From Charina bottae (Eukaryota; Chordata; Lepidosauria; Squamata; Charinaidae): 64,000 bases of DNA. Position 1 is the first letter of the stretch. The number at the start of each line of letters is the position of its first letter. Location of the stretch: assembly GCA_023362775.1 (NCBI GenBank), contig JALMGJ010000005.1:66780463-66844462 (forward strand), in the 5' to 3' direction. Made by a program: the position numbers and the translations under genes. This document shows, in pieces, positions 42,578 through 55,445 of the stretch. The notes below the pieces were generated by a model. It saw only the letters and a program-made list of their open reading frames with translations, was not told the origin of the DNA and made no database searches.

Positions 42578-42676
42578 TCATGATGATGGAAGACTTTTCC
42601 CCTGCACCTTTTTGTTTGTTTCCTCATTATAAGCTATAAGACAGATACAGACCTGAAGCTTCTATTGCAGTTAACA

Positions 42677-42710
42677 GCATGTGAGTGTGTATGTTTGTGT
42701 GTGTGTGCGT
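42677..42710 (+). repeat. (TG)n, imperfect
   Basis: TG-rich run with interruptions. Confidence 0.8.
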
Positions 42711-42905
42711 TGAGAAACAAATAGACCTTAAAAAGATTTGCAGCTCATCTGCCAATTTTCTATTCTTTGGTCTGTGACATATGTTGTGTTTCTTTAATAA
42801 GTAAAACTGCCAGAAGTTTGGTGCGCTGGCAGGATCCAAAACCATATTTATACCTTCATCAGAGCATGAATGTCTTCAGGCACATCATATTAAATTATTA
42901 ATACA

Positions 42906-42973
42906 TACAAATGCAATAGGAAAGACAATTTGCCACATATATATGGCAAATTGTCTTTACTATTACATTTGTA
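42906..42973. repeat. 30-bp inverted repeat, 8-nt spacer
   Basis: Arms at 42906-42935 and 42944-42973 are complementary except at two positions. The inner 15 bp (aaagacaatttgcca) match perfectly. The spacer is catatata. It could be a small fold-back MITE, but no TSD is evident. Confidence 0.88.
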
Positions 42974-44189
42974 CACACACAGAGACACACAGACACAGTT
43001 CTGAATTTCACTATTTAATTATATTATTACCGATTAAATCCAGTTAATAAATATCTTTTGTGAGGAAAAAACATTTTCCTTTTTTAATTTTTAACAAGTC
43101 AGGAAAAAGTGAGACTTTCAAGACTAACATATTTTTTTAAAAAGACTGAATGATTCATTTCTGAAATAAGCATCTGATCCTTCCTAAGCTAAAAAGCTTT
43201 GGAATCAGTGGTGTTGTAGTCCAGAATTTTGTTTTTCTTTACTTAAAGTTAAAGTCCTTAGTGGTTATAACAAATAATTATTGTATATTTTGAATTGTAT
43301 GGACATTTAGTTAGAATGTATTACACATAAGCTTTGTGTGGGGGTGTTTTTCTTGCATATAGTTATCTATTTTTGTACTTAACAATTTTGTCTATTACCT
43401 GCACTTTTATATTACAGATAAATGTGGTAAGCATATGAGCTTTGATAATGTTAGTTAAGATATTTGTGGATACTTTACGCAGTTTGATCCCTATTTAGTT
43501 TTTTTAGGCATCACAAAAATCTTGTTCCACATGTTCTGACATTTTATGGCAACTTGTCTATATTTTTTCTGGAACCTTAAGTGGAAAATTGATAGTATAA
43601 GACCATCTAAATGACTTCGTATACAATTTTAATAGAACAAAGTATAATTTATTAGTTGATACTGGGGACATTAATTTAACTTTGTAGCAACAGTCAAATT
43701 CAACATCATATACATTAAGTCATGGGAGACCTTATCCAGCCAGCCTAGATTATAGATTTTAATTTTCCAGCTTTAATTTATGATAATGAATTCAAGTATG
43801 TTGCTTTTTACTGAAAACTGTCAAACCTCCAGCAAGCACATTTAGCAAAGGTGATTATTGCAATCAAAATTGTCGGCTTCCATTTACTCTTTTGCCATGT
43901 ACAGTCTTTTCTTGCATTAGCCGGAAAATACATCATTGGAAAAGAAAGGATTACATTGTTTTCAAAAGCAGAATATTTACTCTGATGAGCACAGTATAAT
44001 AAAATGTATGTGTTGACAAAAGCTAAATATAAACATGGAATCCTACACAATGGCATATATTTCAGGGTAATTGATACCCTAGGAAGCAAACCACTTCTGA
44101 AAATGGTGCCAAGATAAATTGTCCATGTAATTGCCAGGAGTCAAGATTTACTGAATAGTTTATAATTAATATACATTAATATAAATAAT
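42974..44189. other. Anonymous AT-rich sequence
   Basis: No gene or assignable repeat. Confidence 0.45.

Positions 44190-44240
<51 letters not shown>
44190..44240 (+). repeat. (GATA)n microsatellite
   Basis: About 12 uninterrupted GATA units. Confidence 0.95.
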
Positions 44241-44241
<1 letters not shown>

Positions 44242-44439
44242 AGTAAGTATGTCATAGAAGACTCATCCTCAGGAAGGTAGAACAGGGAAACAGAAAGATT
44301 GGGGTACAGCAGCAGGGGAATGGTCCAATGGGAAGACATGATAGCCTGCTGTCTGGACTTAATACTTTGCAAGCTGTATGGATGGGATTTTCTTAAGCCC
44401 TCTTAGAATCAAGCTTGCATAGCATAGAACAGGAGCACT

Positions 44440-45660
44440 TAAACAGTAAGTGCAGATATGCCCTAAATCTAGTTTATAGCAGTACTATTCATACACCTCT
44501 TCCTACCTTTCTGTCCTTGCAAAGCATCCTTGCTTCCACCACTTCTGTCCACTACTTTAAACTGCTCTTTAAACTTTCCACCTCTTTGTTTTTGAGGGTC
44601 TCATCAACTCCAGTCCATCATCACTTTTTCAGTTTTCCCTTTCCTCTCAACCCATGCACTCTTCCTTCACACTTTCGTTTTATAATCCAATTTTAATTCA
44701 TTCTCTCTGTATGACCAAACTACTTCAAAAATAATTATCTTATAGTGGCCACTCACTTTCATAGTCAATTCACATTAATTCAGGTACTTGGTCATTCTTA
44801 ACACCATTTTTTTGTTTCACCACACACGCTTCTTAGTGCTCCAATCCCACTACATTCAACTTTTATGTTTCTCCTAACTTTGCCAACTCATTCTGTGTAG
44901 CAGAGCGGGCTGCAGCCATTTTCACTTTTTTTGACAGTCATTCATTCCTCATAATATATAGCTTACCACTCTCTATCTTTCTAGCAACACTTGCATCATT
45001 TAACATTTCTTCTTTACCTAACTTTAGTAAGCATTTTAATAAGGTACATAAATACACTTGCTCTGTTTTCTTTAAATTTTTATATAAGTTGCAATTTATT
45101 CTATTTTCCCGGGCAAAATCAATGATTTTGATCACATATATTTTGTTCCTCATTCCATCACACAATCTAATATTTGCTACAAATTCATGTTCTCAACCAA
45201 CATGGCATCATCTGCATAAAAAAGTACACATATGTTCATGACTAGTGAACGCACCTCTAACATCACCCCAAGCCCTATTTACTCTCCCTATTTACTTTCC
45301 TTTTACGTAATAAACCAAGGGGACAAAACTCATCCTTTTCTTACTCCATATTCAATGTTGAGCTGATTGCTTAGCGTTTCATTTATTCTCATGCTCTGAT
45401 ACCATTTGTATCACATTTTGTAACCACCCTTGAATTCCATATTTTCACAAAAGTTTCCAGCATTCAATTCTCATCATATGCTTTCTCCAAATCAGCAAGT
45501 ACACATTTCCCAAGTTAGACCATCTACTACACTTATAGCCTGACTGCCTTTCCCAACATATTCACAGTATTTATGCCTCACATCCTTTTCCTCATGTTTT
45601 TCTTGAATACTAATAATTAATTTCAGTTCCATTCATTGACAGTAATTACAGTAAAATATA
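44440..45660 (-). pseudogene. Decayed LINE reverse transcriptase, clade unassigned
   Basis: The minus strand keeps RT motifs spread over frames: LADLEKAYDE (motif A, about 45483-45515), YGVRKG.VLSPW (motif B, about 45315-45355), and LFYADDAMLVENMNL (motif C, about 45190-45235). The GVRxG...SPW and YADDA wording fits a non-LTR retrotransposon other than L1, L2 or BovB as seen here. Stops are numerous. The endonuclease relic at 63.4 kb may be the same family. Confidence 0.55.
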
Positions 45661-48600
45661 ATTGAATGTTATTTCATTACTTCAACATACACGGCATTCC
45701 ATTTCCAGAGACTTTGGCCTCTGTGGCTCCAGTCCCACACCAGACCTGAATCCTGGCTGAAAATGGTCCAAATAATCTATTGAATCCAGGGCTTTCTGCA
45801 GCTGCAGTGCAACCATATAATCATTCCCATATCAATTTCCACAATACTCCTTCCAGCATTCCCTCATGTTCAGTTTCATTCAATGTTATCATTCCTGTAC
45901 TAACGTTATTTGATTTGCTTCTCTCTTCTAAATTGCACCTCCAATGTTTGTTCAGCCTTAACACTGTTAAGCCAAGATGTCAAGAAAGTTCGCAGCAGTG
46001 AACAGTTCCCTTCAGGACTAAAATTAGAAGGAATCTAGCAGTTATGTCTAACTGGAAAAAGGAGTCCAGTTTGGAGTGGTTGTGGGAGAGAGAGATATGC
46101 CTTTCTCAAACCCACATACACAACAATTTTACATAGCCTATTGACTGCTTCTTATCTGGTTGCTTTGTGTATCATTAGTTTTAAATGTTTTTTTATGCTA
46201 AATTTCCCATGAATTTTCAACTTCTAATTATTTAACTGTCTGTGTACCATTACCCTCAAGTATTATGTAATAAATTGTAATGATTGATTATTAATTTTAG
46301 GTTCATTTTTGGACCACCAGAATACATAAAACTGTTTAATAACCTTTAGTGTTGAGGTCCTGACTGCATTGGCATGTGGGAGGCCCAAGTTTGGAACATC
46401 TAATTCCATTCATTCGGCTGAAGGCTTAATCCTTTTCAGCTATTTCCAAAATATTAGGGATTGCCTTATCCAAAATCATCCTGTCCATCATCGTAGACAT
46501 ATTCTTCTAATATCTTTTCCTACAGGACCTACACTTTCTCTTCCTAAATTTCTACTTTCTTGTTTCTTTCACTTTTTCCTTTTTTCCTTATCCTTCTATT
46601 CCCAAGATCTACTCTTTACACTATCAAATAATGATATGTCATGCATCCAGAACCTCTGATAACCTTTGTATCCTTAACTAATTATCTCAGTCTTTCATCA
46701 TACATAAGCAAATCACTCATGCTTTTACATTCATTAGTTTGTCAAATATATGCATAATTAGAGATGCTTAAATGATGTGTTTGAAACAGACTTTTTTTCT
46801 CTAAGCAGATTTTCACCAAATAATCAGCACTGGCATTCATTCTTGGGCCTCCAATGGCCCTATCACTTTTTCTATATGCACTTTTCTCACTCCCACCCAT
46901 CTACTCATGCCACCTAGTAGAATAACTATTAGAATAACTAATAGAATTGTTCCCCTTCTGCCATCATGAAATAGGTATCATCAGGTTTGCTTCAGATTTT
47001 GCCTGCAGATATTGTTAATGAAGATAGCTACTCAACATCTGTTTCTCAGAATTAGCCCTCAGATTACCTAACTGCCAACTGCAGCATGTACTTATGTACA
47101 AGGTATGTCACTTCCAGAGAAAGGGAACCTGCAGCATTTCCTCCCAAGTAGATTAAACAGGACTGGAAGATTCCATTTGAGAAAATGTTCCCTCATATCA
47201 GCTGAGCTCAAGCCATGTAAGGGATTTGTAAGTGTCACCAGCATCTTGAAATGTATTATTATTGTATTAAATGTATTAAATGTGTTACCTCCAGGTTGGA
47301 CATATCATACTCCAAATACCAGTTGCAGGGAAACAATGGAGGGAGGGGGTTTTGTCCCTTTTATCTGGGTACCACCACCCAAAAGCATCTGGCTGATTAC
47401 TCTGACAACAACATGCTTGAGTAAGATGGATCTTAGCTTGATTCACCAGGACTGTTCTTATGCTGTTATATTCTAAGATATTAAACCAGAGCTTGAAGTT
47501 TGCATAGAATTCTGGTTTGTTCTAAACTTGTTAACCATATTTTCAGACTAAATGGGAAAATATGGTTAGTTGAAGCTTTCTGAATTTAAGTGGGGTGTAG
47601 TGAACAGGCAAGAGGGGAAAGTTGCATATTTAGGGATAAGGTGTATTCATATTTCATCTTATTAAGCCAAGATCAAGCCAGCATCTTATTGATTTGTTTA
47701 TTTATTACATTTATATCCTGCCATAATCCAAATCAGCTTTCAGCATCTTAGCCTGTACTGCAGTGACTCATTCAGTTTTGTTGACTCTCACAGTCTTTCT
47801 TCATCTCTTTTTATTAGCTTCTTGCAACCACCCTGCAACTATCATTCATCTGAAGAAACAAGATAAATTGATGGTTGGTAACAAAATTGCAGGTTTCTTG
47901 AAACTGGCAGTTCATGTTTGTGCTATCTGAAAAGCTAGCAATAGGAAACCTGCACAAAATTCTCTGCAGAAAACAAATCCATGGGATAAGAGGTTTACGT
48001 TAATTCAGAGGTATTGCTGAAGTATGTATAGACAAAACTATAAAATATCTGATCAGCTGTAATCCAAGACATTAAGTATTTCTAAGGATGCCCCATCCTT
48101 TTTGTGTATTATATAAATGCATAGATGAATAAATGAATATTATACCCCCAAAATCAATTATCATATATTATTTCCATATCTACATCTACAATACATGATT
48201 TAGAACAAGTTGTCCAGCCTCAGAATAATAGCCACAAAGAGAATATTTAGCAAATATTTAAAACCCATCAAAATTTTATATACCATTCTTCATAGCCAAT
48301 CAGAGCTGTTGAAAGTCAAAAATTTAAATGTATATACACAAACAACCACAAATAACTTGAACATCCAAACAAGCTCATAAGCCTGATTTGTTTCAGGATA
48401 ATTTATCATTTCAGATCATGGCAATTTTCCTTTCAGTTTACTGGCATCATAATGAAAACTAATTTAAACGTCCTTATTGTGGGAAATGCTTTCTCAGGAA
48501 AAAAAAAAGATTATTCTCTCTAGATTATTATAGGTACTTTTCTTTATTAAAAGTCTTTGCAACAAATACTTTATTTTCTCCTTGGTAACTTTTCCTCTGA

Positions 48601-48989
48601 GATGTGAAGTTGAACAAGCTGAAATCTCTTGTCTGTTATTTTTTTTAATAAGAGTATGTGAATATTTGAAAATAAAGCCTCATTATTGAAATGGCCTGGA
48701 GAATATCCAAGACCCTGAATAATATGAAATTCAATAAAAGGGGAGTTGAATACATAATAATACTGGTGTGGGTCCAAATGGGGACACACACGAGTGAACA
48801 TAAATAATGAGTCCAGAGAAGAAATTACTGTTGTACAGTAAACTTTGTTTAAGAATAAATAGGCTTGTATTTAACATTGCATTTAACCCCAAAAAAACCC
48901 CAAAAAATATTTTAAAGGGTGGAGGATCTTGAGTTCAGTCTTCTCTTTCTTCCTCATATAAGGGCTGTCGATGGTTTGTTCTTTACTAC
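45661..48989. other. Long anonymous stretch
   Basis: No gene. A possible antisense LINE/SINE tail lies near 47695-47740 ('tttatatcctgccataatcc'). Open frames of up to 123 codons (47105-47476) lack motifs. Confidence 0.4.
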
Positions 48990-49140
48990 TGCATGTATGT
49001 TACATTTATATCTTTCCTACAACTGTACTGCATCTTCATAGTAGGTTAGGGATGAGAAATAGTGACTGACCCAGGTCACTGAAAGAGCTACTCAGCTGAG
49101 CTGCAATCTGAACTTTGGTCTTGATTGCCCTTCTTACCTA
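48990..49140 (-). mobile_element. CORE/MIR-like SINE relic
   Basis: 'ttacatttatatctttccta', 'gtgactgacccaggtcactg' and 'gagctgcaatctgaactttg' follow the order of an antisense CORE-SINE (tail, 'ctggcccaaggtcac', 'ggatttgaacc'). Strongly diverged. Confidence 0.45.
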
Positions 49141-49145
49141 TTCTG

Positions 49146-49186
49146 GCTTGGAATTCTGGGAGTTGAAGTCCACATTTGGGAAAGGG
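49146..49186. mobile_element. Half copy of palindromic MITE
   Basis: 'ggaattctgggagttgaagt' followed by 'ccacatttggg' matches one arm and the centre of the element at 4621-4740. Confidence 0.6.
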
Positions 49187-50765
49187 CTAATATAGGGAGT
49201 ACCTGTGAACTGTAGACTAGAAAACTATGTTTTCAAGTAGGAAATTGCAGCATTTGTGCACAGTTTGTTAGATCTGATATGAAAACTGCCATAATTATTG
49301 CAAATACTCAGTGCTGTATAGTGTGACTGTGTAGTATGAATTTCCATCTTGCTTTTACTTTCTAAAAGAACAGTATCCAAATTCTTAGAAGGTCATCTTT
49401 CTCTAGCAACTGTAAAAGAAAAAAGAAAAGAAAAAGCAATTATTGAAACAAAAGCTGCAATGTCAACATCCACTAAAAAGAACATGCTGTCCTAGGAAAT
49501 GTTACAAATGATTGGAAAATACATTTTTTTAGAAAAAAAATCAGCTACATAGGAAGCACTCAAGTTATATAAAATCCACATTGCAAAGAAAAGTTGTAAG
49601 ACCTGAATAAGAACACAAGCCTTACAGTGTATCTTATAATACAAAAAGGAGTTTTATATCATTCAAAGTTTGCTGAAACTCAGTAAGAAAGCCTCAACAT
49701 TGGCCAAACGTTTTTTAAAAAATGAATTCTATACCACAGTCACTTTTTATTTCAACATTACATTTAGTCTTATTTCATTTAGAATTTTATTTCTAATTTT
49801 CATTTAGAAAATTAGAAATTTAAATATTAAATATTTAGAAAGCTGTAACCATTCCTATTTAACAGTCTTTTTTTTTTCCTTTATCCATTTTGTAAAAGTT
49901 CTTACTAGGATCTCTCTTCCACAGAGAAAATTATGGGACCCTACATAAAAACCCATCACATTGTCCTACTTCACTACAGAAATATCAGCAATAAAAATCA
50001 GCAATAGAGACCTGAGCACATATATTTAGGAGAGTGTAACTAATGACTGAACTTCCCAATATATTGATCAAAGCATGCAGTCAAAATAGGAATAACAGGA
50101 AGTATTGAACATTAGTAGCCAGAACTTCAAAGGCCATATCCAGCACAAGTAATGGTGCCATTTGGCCACCAGATAGCACACCAAAGCAAAACCTCCAGAT
50201 CCCTTTTGTGGCTCTCAGAGACCCCCAATGAAGTGTATTAGTAAAACTTTTACTTTTAAGAAATTTCCTTTGGAGTTTGGGAGGTTGAAGGAACCATTTT
50301 AGCCCTTTGAACTGCTAAGTCTACAAGGGGATGGGGTGGGAATTGTTTCTGGCCTCCTCCTCCTCCTCCTCTTTTGAATGCAATCCTCAACAAGCTGTGG
50401 ACCTCAAACCAGTGAAAGTTATATACTCCTAAAGGAACAGGAACACCTGCTGAACACCCAATTTCCTACATGGAAATTCATCTTGTAGGTTACAGTGCTA
50501 TTGCGTGACTAGCACCAATGAACACAAAGAATGTTAACTACCTAAAGCCAATGAATTACAGCGGAAACATCAAATGTCAAATGGGAGGATTCTTCATTGG
50601 ACTATACCACATATTAACTCATTTTGTTTCAGCACAAGAGAAGTTTCTCTGCAGAGTCAAGAAAACTTTCTTTTGGATCTTTTCCATTGCGATTGTCCAC
50701 CACTTTTTAGGTGTTGCTGCTTTTTGAATTAGTTGCATGAGTGATACCAAAGGGGAGCACCATCA
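49187..50765. other. Anonymous sequence
   Basis: No gene. A short CTC run at about 50353-50372. Confidence 0.45.
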
Positions 50766-50767
50766 GA

Positions 50768-50818
<51 letters not shown>

Positions 50819-50880
50819 TTTCTATAGCCGCTCATCTCAACAAGTGACTCTGGGTGGCTTACAATCATAAAACTCATGAT
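50766..50880 (-). mobile_element. L2-like LINE 3' tail with (ATTT)n
   Basis: An ATTT array (50766-50818) is followed by 'tctatagccgctcatctcaa' and 'gtgactctgggtggcttaca', the complement of the L2-like tail. Confidence 0.7.
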
Positions 50881-51215
50881 TCTCTTCGATTGAAACCATG
50901 ATTTGGCCATGTGATGATAAGATCGGTGAGAACAGTTCAGACATCCAAGGAAATGTTCTCAAGGTCTGACCAAAAGAGAAAAGGGAAAAAAGAAGCTGAA
51001 AGGCGCATCATTTTGGCCAAATAATCATGTTATAATGAGTAAGGTATAATTTCATTTAATTAAGAATACAATAGGAAATCACAGATACTAAACTTTTGGC
51101 AAAATAACCTGGTGAATATACTGGCCTTGTGAAATCTGCATGGAGAAAACACGAAGCAAGATATTTGAGCATAATGTGGTATGTACCTTCTGTAGTACTT
51201 AACTACTTTGTATCC
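50881..51215. other. Anonymous sequence
   Basis: Nothing recognisable. Confidence 0.4.
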
Positions 51216-51231
51216 AAAAGGTTTAATTAAA
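51216..51231. repeat. 16-bp target-site duplication of L1, left
   Basis: aaaaggtttaattaaa, repeated exactly at 52627-52642. Confidence 0.93.
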
Positions 51232-52626
51232 GATGTATGGATTAAAGAATGAATAGTTCTGAAAAATGAAAAATTATTGAATCTGGAGGGTCATGAATTA
51301 AGATATGGATGGCATGGATACACGTGGTATGATAAAGTAAAAGTTAACGTGGATTTTAAAAATCATTATATTAGAAGATCTTTGTTAAGAATTTGGAACT
51401 ATAAACTAACTTTATGTTACAAAAGACCTTTATGGATCTCCACGCAAGAAGCATTTCATAGAACAGAAGTAAGAGTTAAAGATATATGGCTGACTTACAA
51501 AGACTTTTTTAAAAAAGAACAAGGACAATATAAAACTAAATCAAAAGAAGAACTGGCCTCAGAAGGATATACTTTTCAATGGCTTTCATATATGCAACTT
51601 GTAGAAAAATTTAAATCAGACAAAAAAGAACTTGAATTTGAACAAACCAAATCGGAATTTGAGATACAATTATGTGAGACAGATGATCATTTAATTGCTA
51701 AAATGTATAAATTACTGTTAAAAGGTGAAATGGTAGAGGAACAAGTTAAAGATTGCATGATTAAATGGGCAAAAAATATTGGTCATAATATTCAAATGCA
51801 ACAATGGGAAGATATGTGGATCAAAGGACTAAAATTTACTTTGTGTTATAATTTGAAGGAAAACTTTTATAAGATGATGTATAGATGGTATATGACCCCA
51901 CAAAAGTTAGCTAAAATGTATGGGAATGTTTCCAACTTATGTTGGAAATGTAAAAAAAAGAGGGGTCATTTTACCATATGTGGTGGACATGTGAGATAGC
52001 AAAGAAATTTTGGACTCAGATACATTCATTGATGCAAAATATTTTACAAATTCGAATTTCATTTAAACCAGAATTATTTTTATTGGGAATAACAGAAGAA
52101 CAAACAGGAAAAAAAAATTATAAGAATTATGCAATATATGATTACAGCAGCAAGACTTGTATATGTACAAAATTGGAAAAATCAGATTACACCTACGATA
52201 CAAGACTGGATGTTAAAAGTGATGGACATGGCAGAAAATGATAAATTGACATGTTTATTAAAAGAAAATTCAAATTATTACTTTCTTAAAGAGTGGAAAC
52301 CATTAACGGACTATTTGCAAAATTCAGGAGGGGCAAAGCTTACATGGGGATTTGAAGATTAAAATATATACAGTATAAATTGATATATTAGACAGGAAAT
52401 GTTATTCAATATTATATATAGACCTAGCATGTAAGATAAATTTTTTAATTAACTTGACCAGAGATAAATTGGAAGTTGACTAATTTCTATGTTTCATCTT
52501 TCCCTTTTTTTCTTTTACTTTACTACACTTTTTTTCTTCTTTCTTTGATTTGTATTTCTATTTCATTTTCCTTTTCAAACTTTTATCTATGTATATTTAA
52601 AACTCAATAAAATATATATAAAAAAC
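51232..52626 (+). mobile_element. L1 LINE, 5'-truncated (1.4 kb)
   Basis: The 3' end of the same L1 family as the minus-strand copy at 9.3-13.2 kb. It begins at the equivalent of 10725 in that copy and continues to 'actcaataaaatatatataa'. A perfect 16-bp TSD brackets it. The 3' UTR is T-rich with only a short A-rich tail. Confidence 0.94.
51277..52362 (+). pseudogene. L1 ORF2 C-terminal region, two frameshifts
   Basis: The frame at 51277-51999 ends at the Cys cluster (CWKCKKK). There a run of eight A replaces the nine A of the other copy, shifting the frame. The sequence resumes at 51978-52241 (MWWTCEIAKKFWTQIHSLMQ) and shifts again near 52110 in another A run. It ends at 52129-52362 with SGGAKLTWGFED. 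No RT core is present, so it was dead on arrival. Confidence 0.9.
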
Positions 52627-52642
52627 AAAAGGTTTAATTAAA
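52627..52642. repeat. 16-bp target-site duplication of L1, right
   Basis: Exact match to 51216-51231. Confidence 0.93.
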
Positions 52643-53584
52643 TGTAATAACTAAGATACAGTTCAGCTTGGAATCCTAAGATGAAAACGTCTTAATTGTA
52701 GCACCGCAAGAACCAGGAAATGCTGTGGGGCATGACAATGAAAAAGATGGCAGGATTGATTTTTAAAAAGAAAACCAGAAAATGAAGCAGTGTTCTTGGG
52801 AGATAGGGATGATTTCTCTCAAAGCCTTGACACTATTTAAAAAGTTAAAACAACCTTGCAGAAACAGATTGTGGAAGATAATATAGCTCGGATTTAAGCT
52901 TTTCCTATTGTTAAATTCCATCTCCCAAATAATCCATTATTGCAGTTAGTGCAATAAACAATCACTGAGACATAAGGTTGCTGGCAAGTACAGAAAGCAG
53001 TACTGACAACATTGAGTATTTCTTGGTCTTAACACTGTTAGCAAACAGTCTAATTAAAGTAGAACTGCCATGTTTCATTATTGATATCCTCATGGCTCAG
53101 AGGAGAAAGGCTTCATTGGGGAGTTGCAAGTGCCATCCAGTTAGTGTTAAACAGAAAGGATGAATAGGAATACCCAGAATGTCTAACAATGAAACTCATC
53201 CTTCTTTCTTTTGACACTCATCTGTTATTCCTAACTTTCCCAAGGCTATTCACTGTCATATTAATGAATTCTCAGTGTTAGCATTCACAAATAGGTGTTT
53301 ATTGATGTAGAGATTGAGGCTACTGATAAATCGATCAAGCCATCTGATTTTTTTAAATTAAAGCCATGTTTCTGCAAGCTCCCAAGAATTTTGAATTTAA
53401 GTAGGGAATGGGTAGGCAAAGATTAGGGAATGGGTAGGCAAAGATTCTTATTCTCTGAACTACTCTGGCAGAGGGGTGTTTATTATGCTGCAGCACCACT
53501 GCTGCATATGGCCAAATTAGATACTGCAGTTCTCAGCTTTGATAATCAAATACAAAAGAGATCTAATTGGACTACTGATTTTGT
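52643..53584. other. Anonymous sequence
   Basis: No gene. A perfect 22-bp tandem duplication lies at 53402-53423 and 53424-53445. Confidence 0.5.
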
Positions 53585-53672
53585 TTGCTGCTTTTAATAT
53601 TTATTTTTTGACCAGTGATATGCCCCGCCCTGAGTCATGGTCTGAAAAGGTGGTTATATAAATCAAATAAAT
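53585..53672 (+). mobile_element. LINE/SINE 3' tail
   Basis: 'tgccccgccctgagtcatgg' and 'ggtggttatataaatcaaat' match the 'ccgccctgagtc...gggcggtatataaat' tail of squamate LINEs and their SINEs. Only the tail remains. Confidence 0.6.
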
Positions 53673-54109
53673 AGATGTATGAAGTTACGTATTACAGAAT
53701 ATGTCAAAGAGATGAAGTGTGCTTTTGTGTGCATGTGTGTGTGTGTTCCGTGAAAGTAGTAATACTAATTCCTGAGAGCTACAGTTCTATAATTATTGCT
53801 CTGTATTCCAGTAACCAGGCTTTGGATTTTCAGAGGATGAGTATTTATGCATTATTTTTATTTACTAGGTATAATTTAGTTAGCTAATCACCTCAATCCT
53901 CATAGAGTCTAGATAGTTTATAAATACTAAAATAGTAGCAAAAATAAATAGTAAATGATTACAACTTCAATAACAATAACAGACAAAAAGTGAGGATGGG
54001 AAGATATTAGGGAATACACTGTTTTAAAAAGTTGGCCATAACTTTGAATATCTATTTCCCAGAAACTACTTAAGACTTTATCTTGTTCTATTGATTGTCT
54101 CAGTTTTAT
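53673..54109. other. Anonymous sequence
   Basis: A short TG run near 53735. Otherwise nothing. Confidence 0.45.
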
Positions 54110-55000
54110 ATTTGGAGCGGAACAACTAGCAGCTCCTGAACTGTGACTGGCCTCACCCCTTCTGGCTTTCAATCAATCTTTATTCAGTCATAGACCAGCA
54201 AATAAAACAAAATCACAATTAATTAGGATAAAAAGAAAAACACGTAAAATTCTAAAATATCTAAGAAAAATTAGAGGAGATGCTACGATGTATTGTGCAA
54301 ACTGTAGAACAGTACTTGGCTGTGGTCAACGAAATAAAATCAGATTGATCGGATAGTAACAACTTAAGATAAAATGAGTCAGAACAACCAGGATGTTTAG
54401 TGAAGAATGGGGATAGTAATTCCTGGCAAGCTCCTGCATAGAGGGAGCAATACAAAATAACATGTTCCATCGTTTCAATTGTTCCTCCACCACATGGACA
54501 CGATCTCTGTTCAAAAGTGCTATTTTGGTATTTCCCTTCAGTAACAGCTGTTGGGAGGGCATTGAATCTGGCCAGGGGTAAAGCCCTTCTAAATTTTGGA
54601 ATTGTTGTGTAGCTTAGGTATCTGGCTGGTCAGGGAAAATATTCAGAATGGCTCAAAAATATGTTTCTAGGTAGAATTGATAAGTCTGATTGCAGCTCTA
54701 AATCGATGGCCCATTGTTTGAGGTCAGCTAGTGCACATTTGTAACCCATCATGGTAATGGCTGCCCATGTAAAGCCATAAGATTGCAATTTGGCATTTAT
54801 TGCCTGGCACCAGGAAGACTGAAAGCTAATAGGAGAAGATGTAGATCCAAAGCAGAGATTTCTATTTTAAGTAGGCCAGCTTCTCGACGAAGCACCACAT
54901 TTGGAACGTAGTGAGGTACTTGAAAAATAGATCTCAGAAACTTGGATTGAACTCTTTCATGACCTATAGGGGCCCAACTGAACTCCAAAAAGGAGCTGGG
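54110..55000 (-). mobile_element. LINE ORF2 C-terminal relic, clade unassigned
   Basis: The minus strand reads a Cys-His cluster followed by a conserved tail: ...RSCPCGGGTIETMEHVILYC (about 54440-54520), then SLYAGACQELL, PGCSDSFYLKLLLSDQS and LTTAKYCSTVCTIHRSI. The C-C-H-C spacing and 'HVLLYCPLY' wording are typical of non-LTR ORF2 ends. Several frame breaks. Confidence 0.55.
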
Positions 55001-55034
55001 CTCGGGTTTTTGCTGAGAAAACTGGCTTGGCCCT

Positions 55035-55340
55035 ATGGCTCAAAAATGCCATCCAGAGGCAAGAAAAGAACCCAGACCAGCCCCAGTAATGATACTGGGA
55101 CCCATAAATCCAACAAAGCAGAGAAACAGACGAGGATTAACTCCTACCTTCCCACCACAGAGACAACAAAAAAATGTGAGTAACAGATCTACAGCTTCAG
55201 GACGCCTTTCACTCCCAAAGAACACAACAATAACAAGACTGGCCTCCTCCCCAACCGTCCAAAGCTTCAGCCCAAATCACTCCCCAGAGCAGGGAGGTAG
55301 TGGAGATAACCACTTGGAACAAGCCTCCCACACCCCGCAC
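55035..55340 (+). other. Open frames resembling a LINE ORF1 start
   Basis: Two overlapping plus-strand frames (54911-55183 and 55035-55445) are rich in Lys, Arg, Ser, Thr and Pro. One contains MPSRGKKRTQTSPSND, like the basic low-complexity start of some LINE ORF1 proteins. No coiled coil, RRM or zinc knuckle is visible. I cannot name it and give it low weight. Confidence 0.25.
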
Positions 55341-55445
55341 AACTACATTATTCAACTTTCCCATGAGATCTGCTTTTTGTCTGCAGAAACTCTGATCTTT
55401 ATATTTGGAGCCATTTATGAAACTAAAGCAACACTAAAGTTCTAA

